From contig NZ_JALKAZ010000001.1 in assembly GCF_023016005.1 (NCBI RefSeq), positions 1,488,001 to 1,552,000 on the forward strand: a DNA stretch of 64,000 bases, written 5' to 3'. This document shows, piece by piece, positions 1 through 7,347 of the stretch. Position 1 is the stretch's first letter, and every line of letters begins with the position of its first letter. The notes under the pieces are model-generated. The model was not told the DNA's origin and ran no database searches. It saw only the letters and a list, made by a program, of their open reading frames with translations. This DNA comes from Erythrobacter sp. F6033. GTDB taxonomy: Bacteria; Pseudomonadota; Alphaproteobacteria; Sphingomonadales; Sphingomonadaceae. Position numbers and translations under genes: made by a program.

Positions 1-15
1 CTCAGGAGGCCTGAC

Positions 16-936
16 ATGAAAGCCAACAGCATTCTCGAAACGATTGGTAACACCCCGCATATCCGCCTTTCGCGGATGTTTCCCGATCACGAAGTGTGGC
101 TCAAGTCTGAGCGTTCGAATCCCGGCGGCTCCATCAAGGACCGTATCGCGCTTGCTATGGTCGAAGACGCAGAAGCGACAGGTAAGTTGAAACCGGGTGG
201 CACGATTGTTGAACCCACCAGCGGCAACACAGGCATCGGCTTGGCAATGGTCGCGGCAGTTAAGGGTTATAAACTCGTATTGGTCATGCCGGAGAGCATG
301 TCTGTCGAGCGTCGCCGGTTGATGCTTGCTTATGGTGCCACCTTCGACCTGACTCCGAAGGAAAAGGGTATGAAGGGCGCGATCGAGCGCGCTACTGAAA
401 TCGTTAGTGGGAACGATGGCGCTTGGATGCCAAGCCAGTTTGAAAATCCAGCGAACGTAAACGTGCACACGCGGACGACGGCGAAAGAGATTCTAGCTGA
501 TTTCGCTGATGCGCCTGTCGATGTGATGATTACCGGCGTAGGCACAGGCGGACATCTCACCGGATGCGCTGAAGAGCTGAAGAAACACTGGAGCGATTTC
601 AAGGCCTATGCGGTTGAGCCAGAGGGGTCTCCTGTGATCAATGGCGGTTCACCCGGCCCTCACCCGATCCAAGGCATCGGTGCTGGTTTTATACCTGACA
701 ATCTTCATACCGATGCAATCGATGGTGCGATCACCGTTGATCCAGCAGATGCCAAGGAAATGGCTCGACGCGCTGCGCGGGAAGAAGGCATGCTGATCGG
801 CATTTCTTCGGGCGCTACACTCGCCGCGATTGCTAAGAAGCTGCCAGATCTTCCTGCTGGCTCACGCGTTCTCGGCTTTAATTACGACACTGGCGAACGA
901 TACCTGTCGGTACCCGAATTCTTGCCAGTCGAGTAA
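16..936 (+). CDS. cysK: Cysteine synthase A (O-acetylserine sulfhydrylase)
   Basis: Makes L-cysteine from O-acetylserine and sulfide with PLP in the cytoplasm. The 306-aa protein has the fold-type II PLP signature: NPGGSIKDR with the Schiff-base lysine at K41, the phosphate/substrate loop TSGNTG at 68-73, and a glycine-rich [10 protein letters not shown] cofactor loop near 175. Length is typical of CysK/CysM. The start is well supported: AGGAGG at bases 4-9 lies six bases before the ATG. Nothing upstream is visible, so it may be the last gene of an operon that begins outside the window. CysK versus CysM cannot be settled by eye, but the asparagine-rich [10 protein letters not shown] loop fits CysK. 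Confidence 0.95.
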   Translation: MKANSILETIGNTPHIRLSRMFPDHEVWLKSERSNPGGSIKDRIALAMVEDAEATGKLKPGGTIVEPTSGNTGIGLAMVAAVKGYKLVLVMPESMSVERRRLMLAYGATFDLTPKEKGMKGAIERATEIVSGNDGAWMPSQFENPANVNVHTRTTAKEILADFADAPVDVMITGVGTGGHLTGCAEELKKHWSDFKAYAVEPEGSPVINGGSPGPHPIQGIGAGFIPDNLHTDAIDGAITVDPADAKEMARRAAREEGMLIGISSGATLAAIAKKLPDLPAGSRVLGFNYDTGERYLSVPEFLPVE

Positions 937-1086
937 GTTTGGCTAAGATAGGTTAACGATTGGGTCGCATCTCATCAGGCGGTGAAATTCCACTGGTGAA
1001 GCGATACAAATGCACCCGCATTACTGTTTCGCCATACCTGTTCACCGCTGTCTTGCCGCGCATCCAAAGGCGCGAGAGGGGCGGAT

Positions 1087-1866
1087 ATGGGCTGGACGAA
1101 TGGTTTTGGATTGCTCTCAAAAGATCCTGGTCGGCCGCTGCATTATCGCTTTTTAAAGCGGCAGCGGCACCGGGTGAACGATCAAATTGCTAAGAGTTCG
1201 AAGGTTTCAAATGACCCTGTGATCAATCCGGCGATTTTCGATTGGGCTGCTGGTATAGCCGCCAATTGGAAAACCATCCGGGATGAGGCACTCGCAATCT
1301 ATCAGCATATCGAAGCGATCCCTCCGCTGCGCGAAATCTCGCCAGATCACCGCGGTATTGTGAAAGACAATACATGGCGCAGCTTCTTTCTGATTGGGTA
1401 CGGGCATCGACTAGAAGAGAACATTGCAAGAGCGCCACAAACCGCAAAGCTTGTCAGCCAGATTCCCGGCTTGAATTCCGCCTTCTTCTCAATCCTCGCC
1501 CCCGGTTCCCAAATCACGCCGCATCGCGGCGTTACGAAAGCGTTGATCACTGCTCATTTGGGACTTGTCGTACCCAAAGAGCGCAAGAAATGCTGGATGC
1601 GGGTCGATGATCAGCATCTGTGCTGGCAAAGCGGCAAATGGTTGGTGTTCGATGATACCTACGAACACGAGGTCCAAAACGAAACTGATGAAACTCGGAT
1701 CGTGCTGCTTTGCCAGGTGGAAAGGCCGCTTACCCCTCCTGGCTCATGGCTTGCAGCCGCGCTTATGGGATACGTGCGGCGAAGTCACTTCGTACAGGAA
1801 GCAAAAGACAACCTTTCGGACTGGGAAACCGCATTCGCAAAATCTGAACGGGACGATCATTTCTAA
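1087..1866 (+). CDS. Aspartyl/asparaginyl beta-hydroxylase family dioxygenase
   Basis: Predicted Fe(II)/2-oxoglutarate-dependent hydroxylase of the Asp/Asn beta-hydroxylase family, which includes the lipid A hydroxylase LpxO. In the 259-aa protein the C-terminal half carries the family motifs: ITPHRG near 147-152 (first iron-binding His), FDDTYEHEVQN near 197-207 (second His) and ETRIVLLCQ just after it with the 2-oxoglutarate-binding Arg. No transmembrane segment is evident, unlike many LpxO proteins. GAGGGGCGG directly before the ATG serves as ribosome site. The substrate, a peptide Asp/Asn or lipid A, cannot be told from sequence. It stands alone between cysK and a secreted protein. Confidence 0.85.
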   Translation: MGWTNGFGLLSKDPGRPLHYRFLKRQRHRVNDQIAKSSKVSNDPVINPAIFDWAAGIAANWKTIRDEALAIYQHIEAIPPLREISPDHRGIVKDNTWRSFFLIGYGHRLEENIARAPQTAKLVSQIPGLNSAFFSILAPGSQITPHRGVTKALITAHLGLVVPKERKKCWMRVDDQHLCWQSGKWLVFDDTYEHEVQNETDETRIVLLCQVERPLTPPGSWLAAALMGYVRRSHFVQEAKDNLSDWETAFAKSERDDHF

Positions 1867-1945
1867 ATAATTGTGAGTAGAGCGCCATAACTTTGCCCTA
1901 TTCGATTACCATCAATGTATTTTCGCAAATTCATTGGGGGTAATT

Positions 1946-2560
1946 GTGAAAGTATTTAAGAAAATTTCTATCGTTAGTGTCGGCATTGCCGTCGCCATGC
2001 AGTGTTCGCCTGCGTTTGCACAATCCTGCGACTATCAAAGCATCGAATCCAAACCAGGTCAGGAATGGAATGAGGCTTATGGTTGGCGGTACGACACCAG
2101 TCAGGCCGCATCCAAAGAAGAGCGTGACGAGGAGAACCTCGCCAATCGCAAAGCTGCTTATGAAAAGCTGGTCAAAGGACAGTCCCCATGGCCCGACTGG
2201 TTTGAAGAGAACGACACAATCTCTCTTTTGCCTGTTGGCACCCTGTTCCAGATGGCAATGGCCAAGGGACAGAAAGACGATCAGCTTGGGGGTTTTGGCA
2301 CATTTGATGAAATACATTCCGTATCGGAAGTTCGCGAAGACCTGGCTGTGCTTCAAGCATGGAAGCAGGATGTCGACCGCGTGAACCGTTACCGGGTCGT
2401 CGAGGTTCTGCCCGTACGGATCGGCCCAATCGGCCCGCAAGTGGATCCCGACGGTTGCAAGATGCTTCCCGGTCGGTTTTCGCAATTCCAAATGCTGGTC
2501 GCTTCGAAAACGCGGACACACTACGTCGAATTTGTGAGTTCACATCCGCTCGAACAATGA
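1946..2560 (+). CDS. Secreted protein of unknown function
   Basis: I do not recognise this family. Starting at the GTG at 1946, which has GGGGG five bases upstream (1936-1940), the product is 204 aa and opens with a clear Sec signal peptide ending in SPAFA-Q. A TTG at 1934 in the same frame is a weaker start because it overlaps that ribosome site. The mature part is charged, contains two cysteines (SCDYQS near the N-terminus and DGCKM near 170) that could form a disulfide, and has no recognisable catalytic motif. It is a stand-alone gene closed by a strong terminator. Confidence 0.6.
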   Translation: MKVFKKISIVSVGIAVAMQCSPAFAQSCDYQSIESKPGQEWNEAYGWRYDTSQAASKEERDEENLANRKAAYEKLVKGQSPWPDWFEENDTISLLPVGTLFQMAMAKGQKDDQLGGFGTFDEIHSVSEVREDLAVLQAWKQDVDRVNRYRVVEVLPVRIGPIGPQVDPDGCKMLPGRFSQFQMLVASKTRTHYVEFVSSHPLEQ

Positions 2561-2576
2561 TGATTGCTTCGATACG

Positions 2577-2608
2577 AAAAAGGCCCGGGCGCAAACCCGG
2601 GCCTTTTT
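2577..2608. terminator. Bidirectional rho-independent terminator
   Basis: Perfect 13-bp inverted repeat (AAAAAGGCCCGGG / CCCGGGCCTTTTT) with a six-base loop. The A-tract on one side and T-tract on the other let it terminate both the secreted-protein gene (plus) and the acyl-CoA dehydrogenase gene (minus), which converge here. Confidence 0.93.
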
Positions 2609-2629
2609 GCGTGACGATATCGAAATCAA

Positions 2630-4435
2630 TTAAGCGGCGGTGGCGAAAGCGTCTTCTGTAAGCGCCATCATATTGTCGCTGCCCGCTTCAAGCTTGCGGC
2701 GCAGTGCGCCGGCATCCGGCAGGAACCGCTCGGCGTAATATGCAGCCGATGTCATTTTTGCTTCGTAGAAGGCCTTGTCTTCGGTTCCAGCTTCCAAAGT
2801 CGCAGCAGCAACCTTCGCCATTTTCAGCCAGAAGAAACCGAGCGTCACGATGCCCATGATGTGCATGTAATGGTGCGCGCCCGCTCCGAGATGGTTCGGA
2901 TTGGCCATGGCGTTTTGCATGAACCACATGGTCGCCGCTTTCTGTTCACCTAGAGCCTTTTCAAGCTTCCCGGCGACTTCTTTCAGCGCCTCGTTTTCTT
3001 TTGCTGCGGCGATTTCATCGTCGAGCATTTTGAAGAACGCCTGAATTGCGCGCCCACCTTTGCTGGCAAGCTTACGCCCACAAAGATCCATCGCCTGAAC
3101 GCCGTTGGTGCCTTCGTAGATCATGGCGATGCGGCTATCGCGGACGAACTGTTCCATGCCCCATTCTTTGACATAGCCATGGCCGCCATAGATCTGCTGC
3201 ATGTTGTTGGCGATGTCATAGCCTTTATCGGTGCCATAGCCTTTGATCACTGGCGTCATAAGGCCGATAAGATCATCAGCAAGCTGCCGCTCTTCTTCGG
3301 TCTGCGCCTTGTGAGTAAGGTCGACTTGCAACGCCCCCCAAAGTATCAGTGCCCGCATGCTTTCGTTGAAGACTTTAGCGTCCATCAACATCCGGCGCAC
3401 GTCAGGGTGGACGAAAATCGGATCTGCCTGAGCGTCTGTATCAGCGGGGCCCGTAAGCGCCCGGCCCTGACGGCGGTCAAGCGCGTATGTTACACCGTTT
3501 TGATAGGACACTTCAGCTTGCGCGAGGCCTTGCAAACCAACGCCCAAACGCGCCGCGTTCATCATGACGAACATCGCGGCGAGGCCTTTGTTCTCTTCGC
3601 CAACCATGTACCCGGTGGCTTCATCATAGTTGAGAACACAGGTCGCGTTGCCGTGAATGCCCATTTTCTTCTCGATAGAGCCACATGAAACGCCATTGCG
3701 CTCACCTGGCTCACCGTTTTCATCAAGGATGAATTTCGGCACGATGAAAAGCGAGATGCCTTTCGAGCTGTCAGGCGCACCGGGCGTCTTGGCAAGGACG
3801 AGGTGAATGATGTTGCTGGTAAGGTCGTGCTCACCGGCCGAGATGAAAATCTTGGTGCCAGTGATCTTGTAAGAACCATCGCCGTTCGGCTCAGCTTTGG
3901 TCCGGATCATGCCTAGATCGGTGCCGCAATGTGGCTCCGTCAGGTTCATGGTGCCAGACCACTCGCCCGAGATCATCTTCGGCAGATATGTCTCTTTCTG
4001 TTCCTGCGAACCAGCAGCTTCGATCGCGGCAGACGCACCGTTGGTCAGGCCGGGATACATGCCAAATGCTTGGTTGGCAGTCGCGGTGAATTCTTCGACG
4101 ACGAAGCCCAGAACGTGCGGCAGACCTTGGCCACCGAACTCTTCCGCCTTGGCAAGAGTGCCCCAACCGCTTTCGACATAGGCTTGATACGCTTCTTTGA
4201 AGCCATCCGGCGTCGTGACGGAGCCGTCTTCGTGACGGGTGCAGCCCTGCTCGTCACCAATCTGGTTGATCGGCGCGAGAACTTCGGAGCAGAATTTGCC
4301 CGCTTCGTTCACAACCGTATCGATCATATCGGGCGTCGCGTTTTCAAAGCCCGGCAGATTGCCATAGCTTGCCAAGTCCAGCATTTCGTTGACTACGAAA
4401 CGGGTATCACGAGTAGGGGCGGTATAGGTTGGCAT
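2630..4435 (-). CDS. Acyl-CoA dehydrogenase (long form with C-terminal extension)
   Basis: FAD-dependent dehydrogenation of an acyl-CoA thioester in beta-oxidation. At 601 aa it is the long type with an extra C-terminal helical domain beyond the usual ~380-residue core. Visible signatures are MNLTEPHCGTDLG (flavin and substrate contacts), KIFISAGEHDLT, and IAMIYEGTNGVQAMDL containing the catalytic-type glutamate. The ATG at 4435 is preferred over the adjacent in-frame GTG at 4438 because AGGGA lies eight bases before it. It follows the MerR regulator gene on the same strand by 50 bp, so the two are probably co-transcribed and the regulator probably controls it. Chain-length preference is not visible. 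Confidence 0.92.
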   Translation of the reverse strand: MPTYTAPTRDTRFVVNEMLDLASYGNLPGFENATPDMIDTVVNEAGKFCSEVLAPINQIGDEQGCTRHEDGSVTTPDGFKEAYQAYVESGWGTLAKAEEFGGQGLPHVLGFVVEEFTATANQAFGMYPGLTNGASAAIEAAGSQEQKETYLPKMISGEWSGTMNLTEPHCGTDLGMIRTKAEPNGDGSYKITGTKIFISAGEHDLTSNIIHLVLAKTPGAPDSSKGISLFIVPKFILDENGEPGERNGVSCGSIEKKMGIHGNATCVLNYDEATGYMVGEENKGLAAMFVMMNAARLGVGLQGLAQAEVSYQNGVTYALDRRQGRALTGPADTDAQADPIFVHPDVRRMLMDAKVFNESMRALILWGALQVDLTHKAQTEEERQLADDLIGLMTPVIKGYGTDKGYDIANNMQQIYGGHGYVKEWGMEQFVRDSRIAMIYEGTNGVQAMDLCGRKLASKGGRAIQAFFKMLDDEIAAAKENEALKEVAGKLEKALGEQKAATMWFMQNAMANPNHLGAGAHHYMHIMGIVTLGFFWLKMAKVAAATLEAGTEDKAFYEAKMTSAAYYAERFLPDAGALRRKLEAGSDNMMALTEDAFATAA

Positions 4436-4485
4436 CACTCAATCCCTTTTGTGTGCGGTAACTTTAACGATGAAAGGCTTGGCAT

Positions 4486-4950
4486 TCAGCCGAGCGACAA
4501 TTTCTCAATTTCGGCGACAAAGTCGGTCAGTTCCTTGATCGACGAATCAATGTCAGCGCGCTGTTCTTTCAGCTTCGAGATATGCGCCTTGCATCGCTCG
4601 ACAGTAACGCGGCGCTGTTCAACGCGTCCGTCATCAAGATCGTAGAGGTCGATCATTTCACGAATTTCAGTGAGGCTGAAACCGACATTCTTGGCACGCA
4701 TGATCCAAGCAAGCCGCGCGCGGTCACGCTTAGAATATACCCGTGTCAAACCAACACGAGCCGGGCTGATCAGCCCCTCGTCTTCGTAGAACCGAAGAGC
4801 GCGCGCAGTGCATTTGAACTCGGATGTAAGGTCAGAAATAGAAAACTGTTCACGGCTCAACTTATCAGGTCGTTCGAGATGCGCGCCATTGCGACGTTGC
4901 TCGGTGCCAGTGGATTTCTCGGCGGATTCTTTTGCAGGTGCGGTAGCCAT
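4486..4950 (-). CDS. MerR-family transcriptional regulator of acyl-CoA metabolism
   Basis: 154-aa regulator. A hydrophilic N-terminal tail of ~35 residues precedes a MerR winged helix-turn-helix (FSISDLTSEFKCTARALRFYE, RFYEDEGLI at 53-61) and a C-terminal dimerising coiled coil (110-150). There are no metal-binding cysteines, as in the LiuR/IvdR-type regulators that control acyl-CoA dehydrogenase genes. That role fits the acyl-CoA dehydrogenase gene immediately downstream. Its own promoter carries a palindrome in the -35/spacer region, so autoregulation is likely. The predicted transcription start falls at about the ATG, so the mRNA may be leaderless. Confidence 0.85.
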   Translation of the reverse strand: MATAPAKESAEKSTGTEQRRNGAHLERPDKLSREQFSISDLTSEFKCTARALRFYEDEGLISPARVGLTRVYSKRDRARLAWIMRAKNVGFSLTEIREMIDLYDLDDGRVEQRRVTVERCKAHISKLKEQRADIDSSIKELTDFVAEIEKLSLG

Positions 4951-4957
4951 GAGAAGT

Positions 4958-4986
4958 TTTATACCTTCCCTTTACGTGAACGTCAA
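4958..4986 (-). promoter_or_regulatory. Sigma70-type promoter with embedded MerR operator
   Basis: Reading the minus strand, TTGACG (4986-4981) and TATAAA (4963-4958) are separated by exactly 17 bases. The -35 and upstream spacer form the interrupted palindrome TTTACGT-GA-ACGTCAA (4971-4986 on plus), matching in six of seven half-site positions. This is the place and symmetry expected for a MerR-type dimer. The start codon at 4950 is only seven bases after the -10. Confidence 0.65.
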
Positions 4987-4995
4987 GACCTGCCC

Positions 4996-5394
4996 TTAAC
5001 GGGAGATGGACTGAAGGGCGACATCGTCCGGCGCCTGCGAATCAAGCCTCCGGTAAAAACATGAACGCGATCCTGTGTGACACGTCGGCCCTGCAGGGTT
5101 CGCGAGGATCACCAGTGCATCCTGATCGCAATCAACCCTGATTTCCTCAACCATAAGGAAGTTTCCTGAAGTCTCACCCTTCAGCCACAATTGCCCTCGC
5201 GATCTCGACCAGAAATGCACTTTCCCAGTCGATCGCGTTTGGGCAAGCGCTTCCGCATTCATGAATGCCACAACCAAGACTTCAGCACTGTCGGCGTCGA
5301 CCACGACAGCCGTTAGAAGACCGCGGTCATCAAATTTCGGGGCAAAATGCGCACCAGATTCGCGTTGCTCAGATGAAAGGGTCGGCTGATCCAC
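4996..5394 (-). CDS. hisI: Phosphoribosyl-AMP cyclohydrolase
   Basis: Third step of histidine synthesis: hydrolysis of PR-AMP to ProFAR in the cytoplasm. With the GTG start at 5394 the product is 132 aa, usual for a monofunctional HisI. Motifs are FMNAEAL, HFWSRSR near 60, the metal-binding DCDQD at 88-92 and CHTGSRSCFYR at 105-115 with the zinc cysteines. GTG 5394 is preferred because GAGGAG lies ten bases upstream; the longer frame reaches an ATG at 5454 but adds 20 residues unlike the family. There is no fused HisE domain and no other his gene in the window. Confidence 0.92.
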   Translation of the reverse strand: MDQPTLSSEQRESGAHFAPKFDDRGLLTAVVVDADSAEVLVVAFMNAEALAQTRSTGKVHFWSRSRGQLWLKGETSGNFLMVEEIRVDCDQDALVILANPAGPTCHTGSRSCFYRRLDSQAPDDVALQSISR

Positions 5395-5785
5395 GGGTAA
5401 TTCACTCCTCAGGTTGATGCCCGTTCTAAGCAGAAGCGGCGAACGGGTCATCACTTACGATCATTTGTTGCACGATAACCACATATCCGTCCCAAAATGG
5501 AATGTGGCATAGGTTTCATCTTTTCCAATTGCTCTTCGAGTGAGAGAAACGCTTCACGAGCGGTAAGACGCTCTCCACCGAACATCGGCATGTAAATGCC
5601 AAAGTTCAGGGGGTGCTGGATCAAGGCCCAACAGCGGGGTGTTGGATTGGTTCAGTTGAACGATAAGGATAGGATCCTGAAGCCGAAGTTAGGGGGTCGG
5701 CTTCTGAGCTCTTTTGAGCGGCTCCAAACCATTTCGTCACGTGGCGCCCGGGGTCGTAATGGCCTCGGGCGTTGTGTTTTCTGGC
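5395..5785. other. Gene-poor 390-bp gap with three hairpins
   Basis: No convincing gene between hisI and comF, both minus strand. It holds stem-loops at 5479-5507 (CCACAT...ATGTGG, in the hisI leader), 5680-5703 (AAGCCGA/TCGGCTT) and 5745-5771 (CGCCCGGGG/CCTCGGGCG, 14 bp past the comF stop). The last may end comF transcription, though it has no T-tract on the minus strand. Reading frames here are short with no ribosome sites, and I see no similarity to known genes. Confidence 0.45.
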
Positions 5786-6538
5786 TCAAATTTTGGTGCC
5801 ATCCATCACTCGCGCAAAACACGCGATGCGGACCGAACTCACGCCAGCATTCAACAGAGCATCGACGCAGGCATTGCTAGTCGCTCCGCTAGTCAGCACA
5901 TCATCAACCAATATAGCGTCGCGGCCTGACAGCTGACTAACCTTTGACTTACGCGGCCTGATCGCGCCCTTGAGAGCGGCTTCGCGTTCTTTCTGCCCCA
6001 GCCCGCCCAGACTTGGCGTGCGTTTGGTCCGCTCAAGCGCATCGACAATCGCATCGCCCTTGCCAAGCTTGGCCAATTCCTGCGCGAGCAAGGCCGCTTG
6101 ATTGAAGCCCCGGCTCCACAGCCGCCATCTGTGCAGCGGCACCGGAATCAGAAGCGGCACCGTTTCGCCATGAACCAGCACCCGCGCCGCGATCAAACGC
6201 GCCAAAAGCGGAGCCAATGCGATCTTACGCCCGTGCTTGTAGTTCAAAATAAGGCGGCGTGACGCGTCATTGTAAATGCTCGCAGCGTGCACACCCGAAT
6301 GAAGCGGCGGATCATTTGTGCACACAAAGCACTGGCTAACCGCTTTCGCGGCGTCGGAACTGAGAGGCCGGTTGCAAGTCAAACAAGCAGGCTCGCCCGG
6401 CACTTCCAGTTCGCTCCAGCATTCGCCGCACAAACCGCCCTGATCCGCCACTGCATCGCCGCAAAGCGGACAGCGCGGTGGATAGACCAGATCGACAATC
6501 GGCCTCAGCCCTTCCGCAATTTGTGCGCCAATCTTCAT
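5786..6538 (-). CDS. comF: ComF family phosphoribosyltransferase-fold protein
   Basis: ComF-type protein (250 aa), related to DNA-uptake proteins of competent bacteria. The N-terminus has a zinc-binding cysteine pattern (C23-x2-C26, C37-x2-C40, C52-x2-C55, C70-x2-C73), i.e. a double zinc finger. The C-terminal half has the type I phosphoribosyltransferase signature AILVDDVLTSGATSNA near residue 210, and the family motif RGFNQAALLA near 145. It is divergent from the methyltransferase gene, with 56 bp between starts. In sphingomonads comF is usually a stand-alone housekeeping-like gene; whether this organism is competent is not shown here. Confidence 0.88.
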   Translation of the reverse strand: MKIGAQIAEGLRPIVDLVYPPRCPLCGDAVADQGGLCGECWSELEVPGEPACLTCNRPLSSDAAKAVSQCFVCTNDPPLHSGVHAASIYNDASRRLILNYKHGRKIALAPLLARLIAARVLVHGETVPLLIPVPLHRWRLWSRGFNQAALLAQELAKLGKGDAIVDALERTKRTPSLGGLGQKEREAALKGAIRPRKSKVSQLSGRDAILVDDVLTSGATSNACVDALLNAGVSSVRIACFARVMDGTKI

Positions 6539-6594
6539 CCCGGTAAACCTCGCATGGCTTGCACTGCGCTGGCAAGCGCGGCAGGGGGCTGGTC

Positions 6595-7347
6595 ATGGAA
6601 CGTGCGCCGCCCAAAATATTTAGTCGTCGAAAATCTGCCGCGAAGTGGGAACGCGCCCGCTCGCGTCAGAGCGATGCGAATTCTGCCAAATATCTGGTTG
6701 AGACGATGGCAGACGATATCGCCGAGCGATTGGATTTCATGAATTTTGTACCCGAAACGGCGTTGATCATAGGAGATACGAGCGGGCGGCTTTCGAATGA
6801 ATTTGATTCAAAAGGCGGTGCCGGAAACATCGGTTTGCTCGGTAAATTTGATGAGGAACAACCCGGCCCATCTGCTGCACTCCAGTGTATCATTCACTTG
6901 CTCGGCCTCGGTACAGTCAACGATTTGCCCGGCGCTTTAATCCATGCCCGCAACGCGCTGAAAGAAGGCGGGCTCTTCATCGCCGCCTTTCCCGGCGCTG
7001 GTAGCGTGCCAGTCCTTCGCCAGCTTGCCCTGGCCGCTGATGGTGACCGGCCCGCTGCGCGCATTCATCCGCAGGTGGACATCCGCGCCGGGACCGCTCT
7101 GCTCGAAAGGGCCGGATTTTCGCGTCAGGTCGTTGACGCCTACCCAATTAAAGTCCGTTTCAGCTCGCTCGAAAACCTGATTTCCGACCTGCGTGATCAC
7201 GGCCTTACAAGCTCTCTGACAAGTCCGGCCCCGCCCATCACTCGCACCGGCTGGCAGCGCGCCCGCGACCTGTTCAACAGTCTGCGCGACGAGGATGGTA
7301 AGGTCACGGAGACCTTTGAAATCCTAGTCCTGACTGGCTGGCGTTAA
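6595..7347 (+). CDS. SAM-dependent methyltransferase-fold protein, NDUFAF5/BioC-like
   Basis: 250-aa class I methyltransferase-fold protein. The ATG at 6595 with GGGG 6-9 bases upstream is preferred to an in-frame start at 6559. The opening IFSRRKSAAKWERAR followed by a ~60-residue SAM-domain start, a HLLGLGTVNDLPGALIHARNALKEGG segment and GLFIAAFPGAGS resembles alphaproteobacterial homologues of mitochondrial NDUFAF5, a complex I assembly factor. The glycine-rich SAM motif I appears degenerate (ALIIGDTSGRLS), so catalytic status is uncertain. It converges with ppdK, overlapping by four bases. Function is inferred from overall resemblance only. Confidence 0.7.
   Translation: MERAPPKIFSRRKSAAKWERARSRQSDANSAKYLVETMADDIAERLDFMNFVPETALIIGDTSGRLSNEFDSKGGAGNIGLLGKFDEEQPGPSAALQCIIHLLGLGTVNDLPGALIHARNALKEGGLFIAAFPGAGSVPVLRQLALAADGDRPAARIHPQVDIRAGTALLERAGFSRQVVDAYPIKVRFSSLENLISDLRDHGLTSSLTSPAPPITRTGWQRARDLFNSLRDEDGKVTETFEILVLTGWR

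Noticed and set aside
960-1193. 77-codon frame upstream of the hydroxylase gene
   Set aside because: Overlaps the start of the hydroxylase in another frame; no ribosome site or homology visible.
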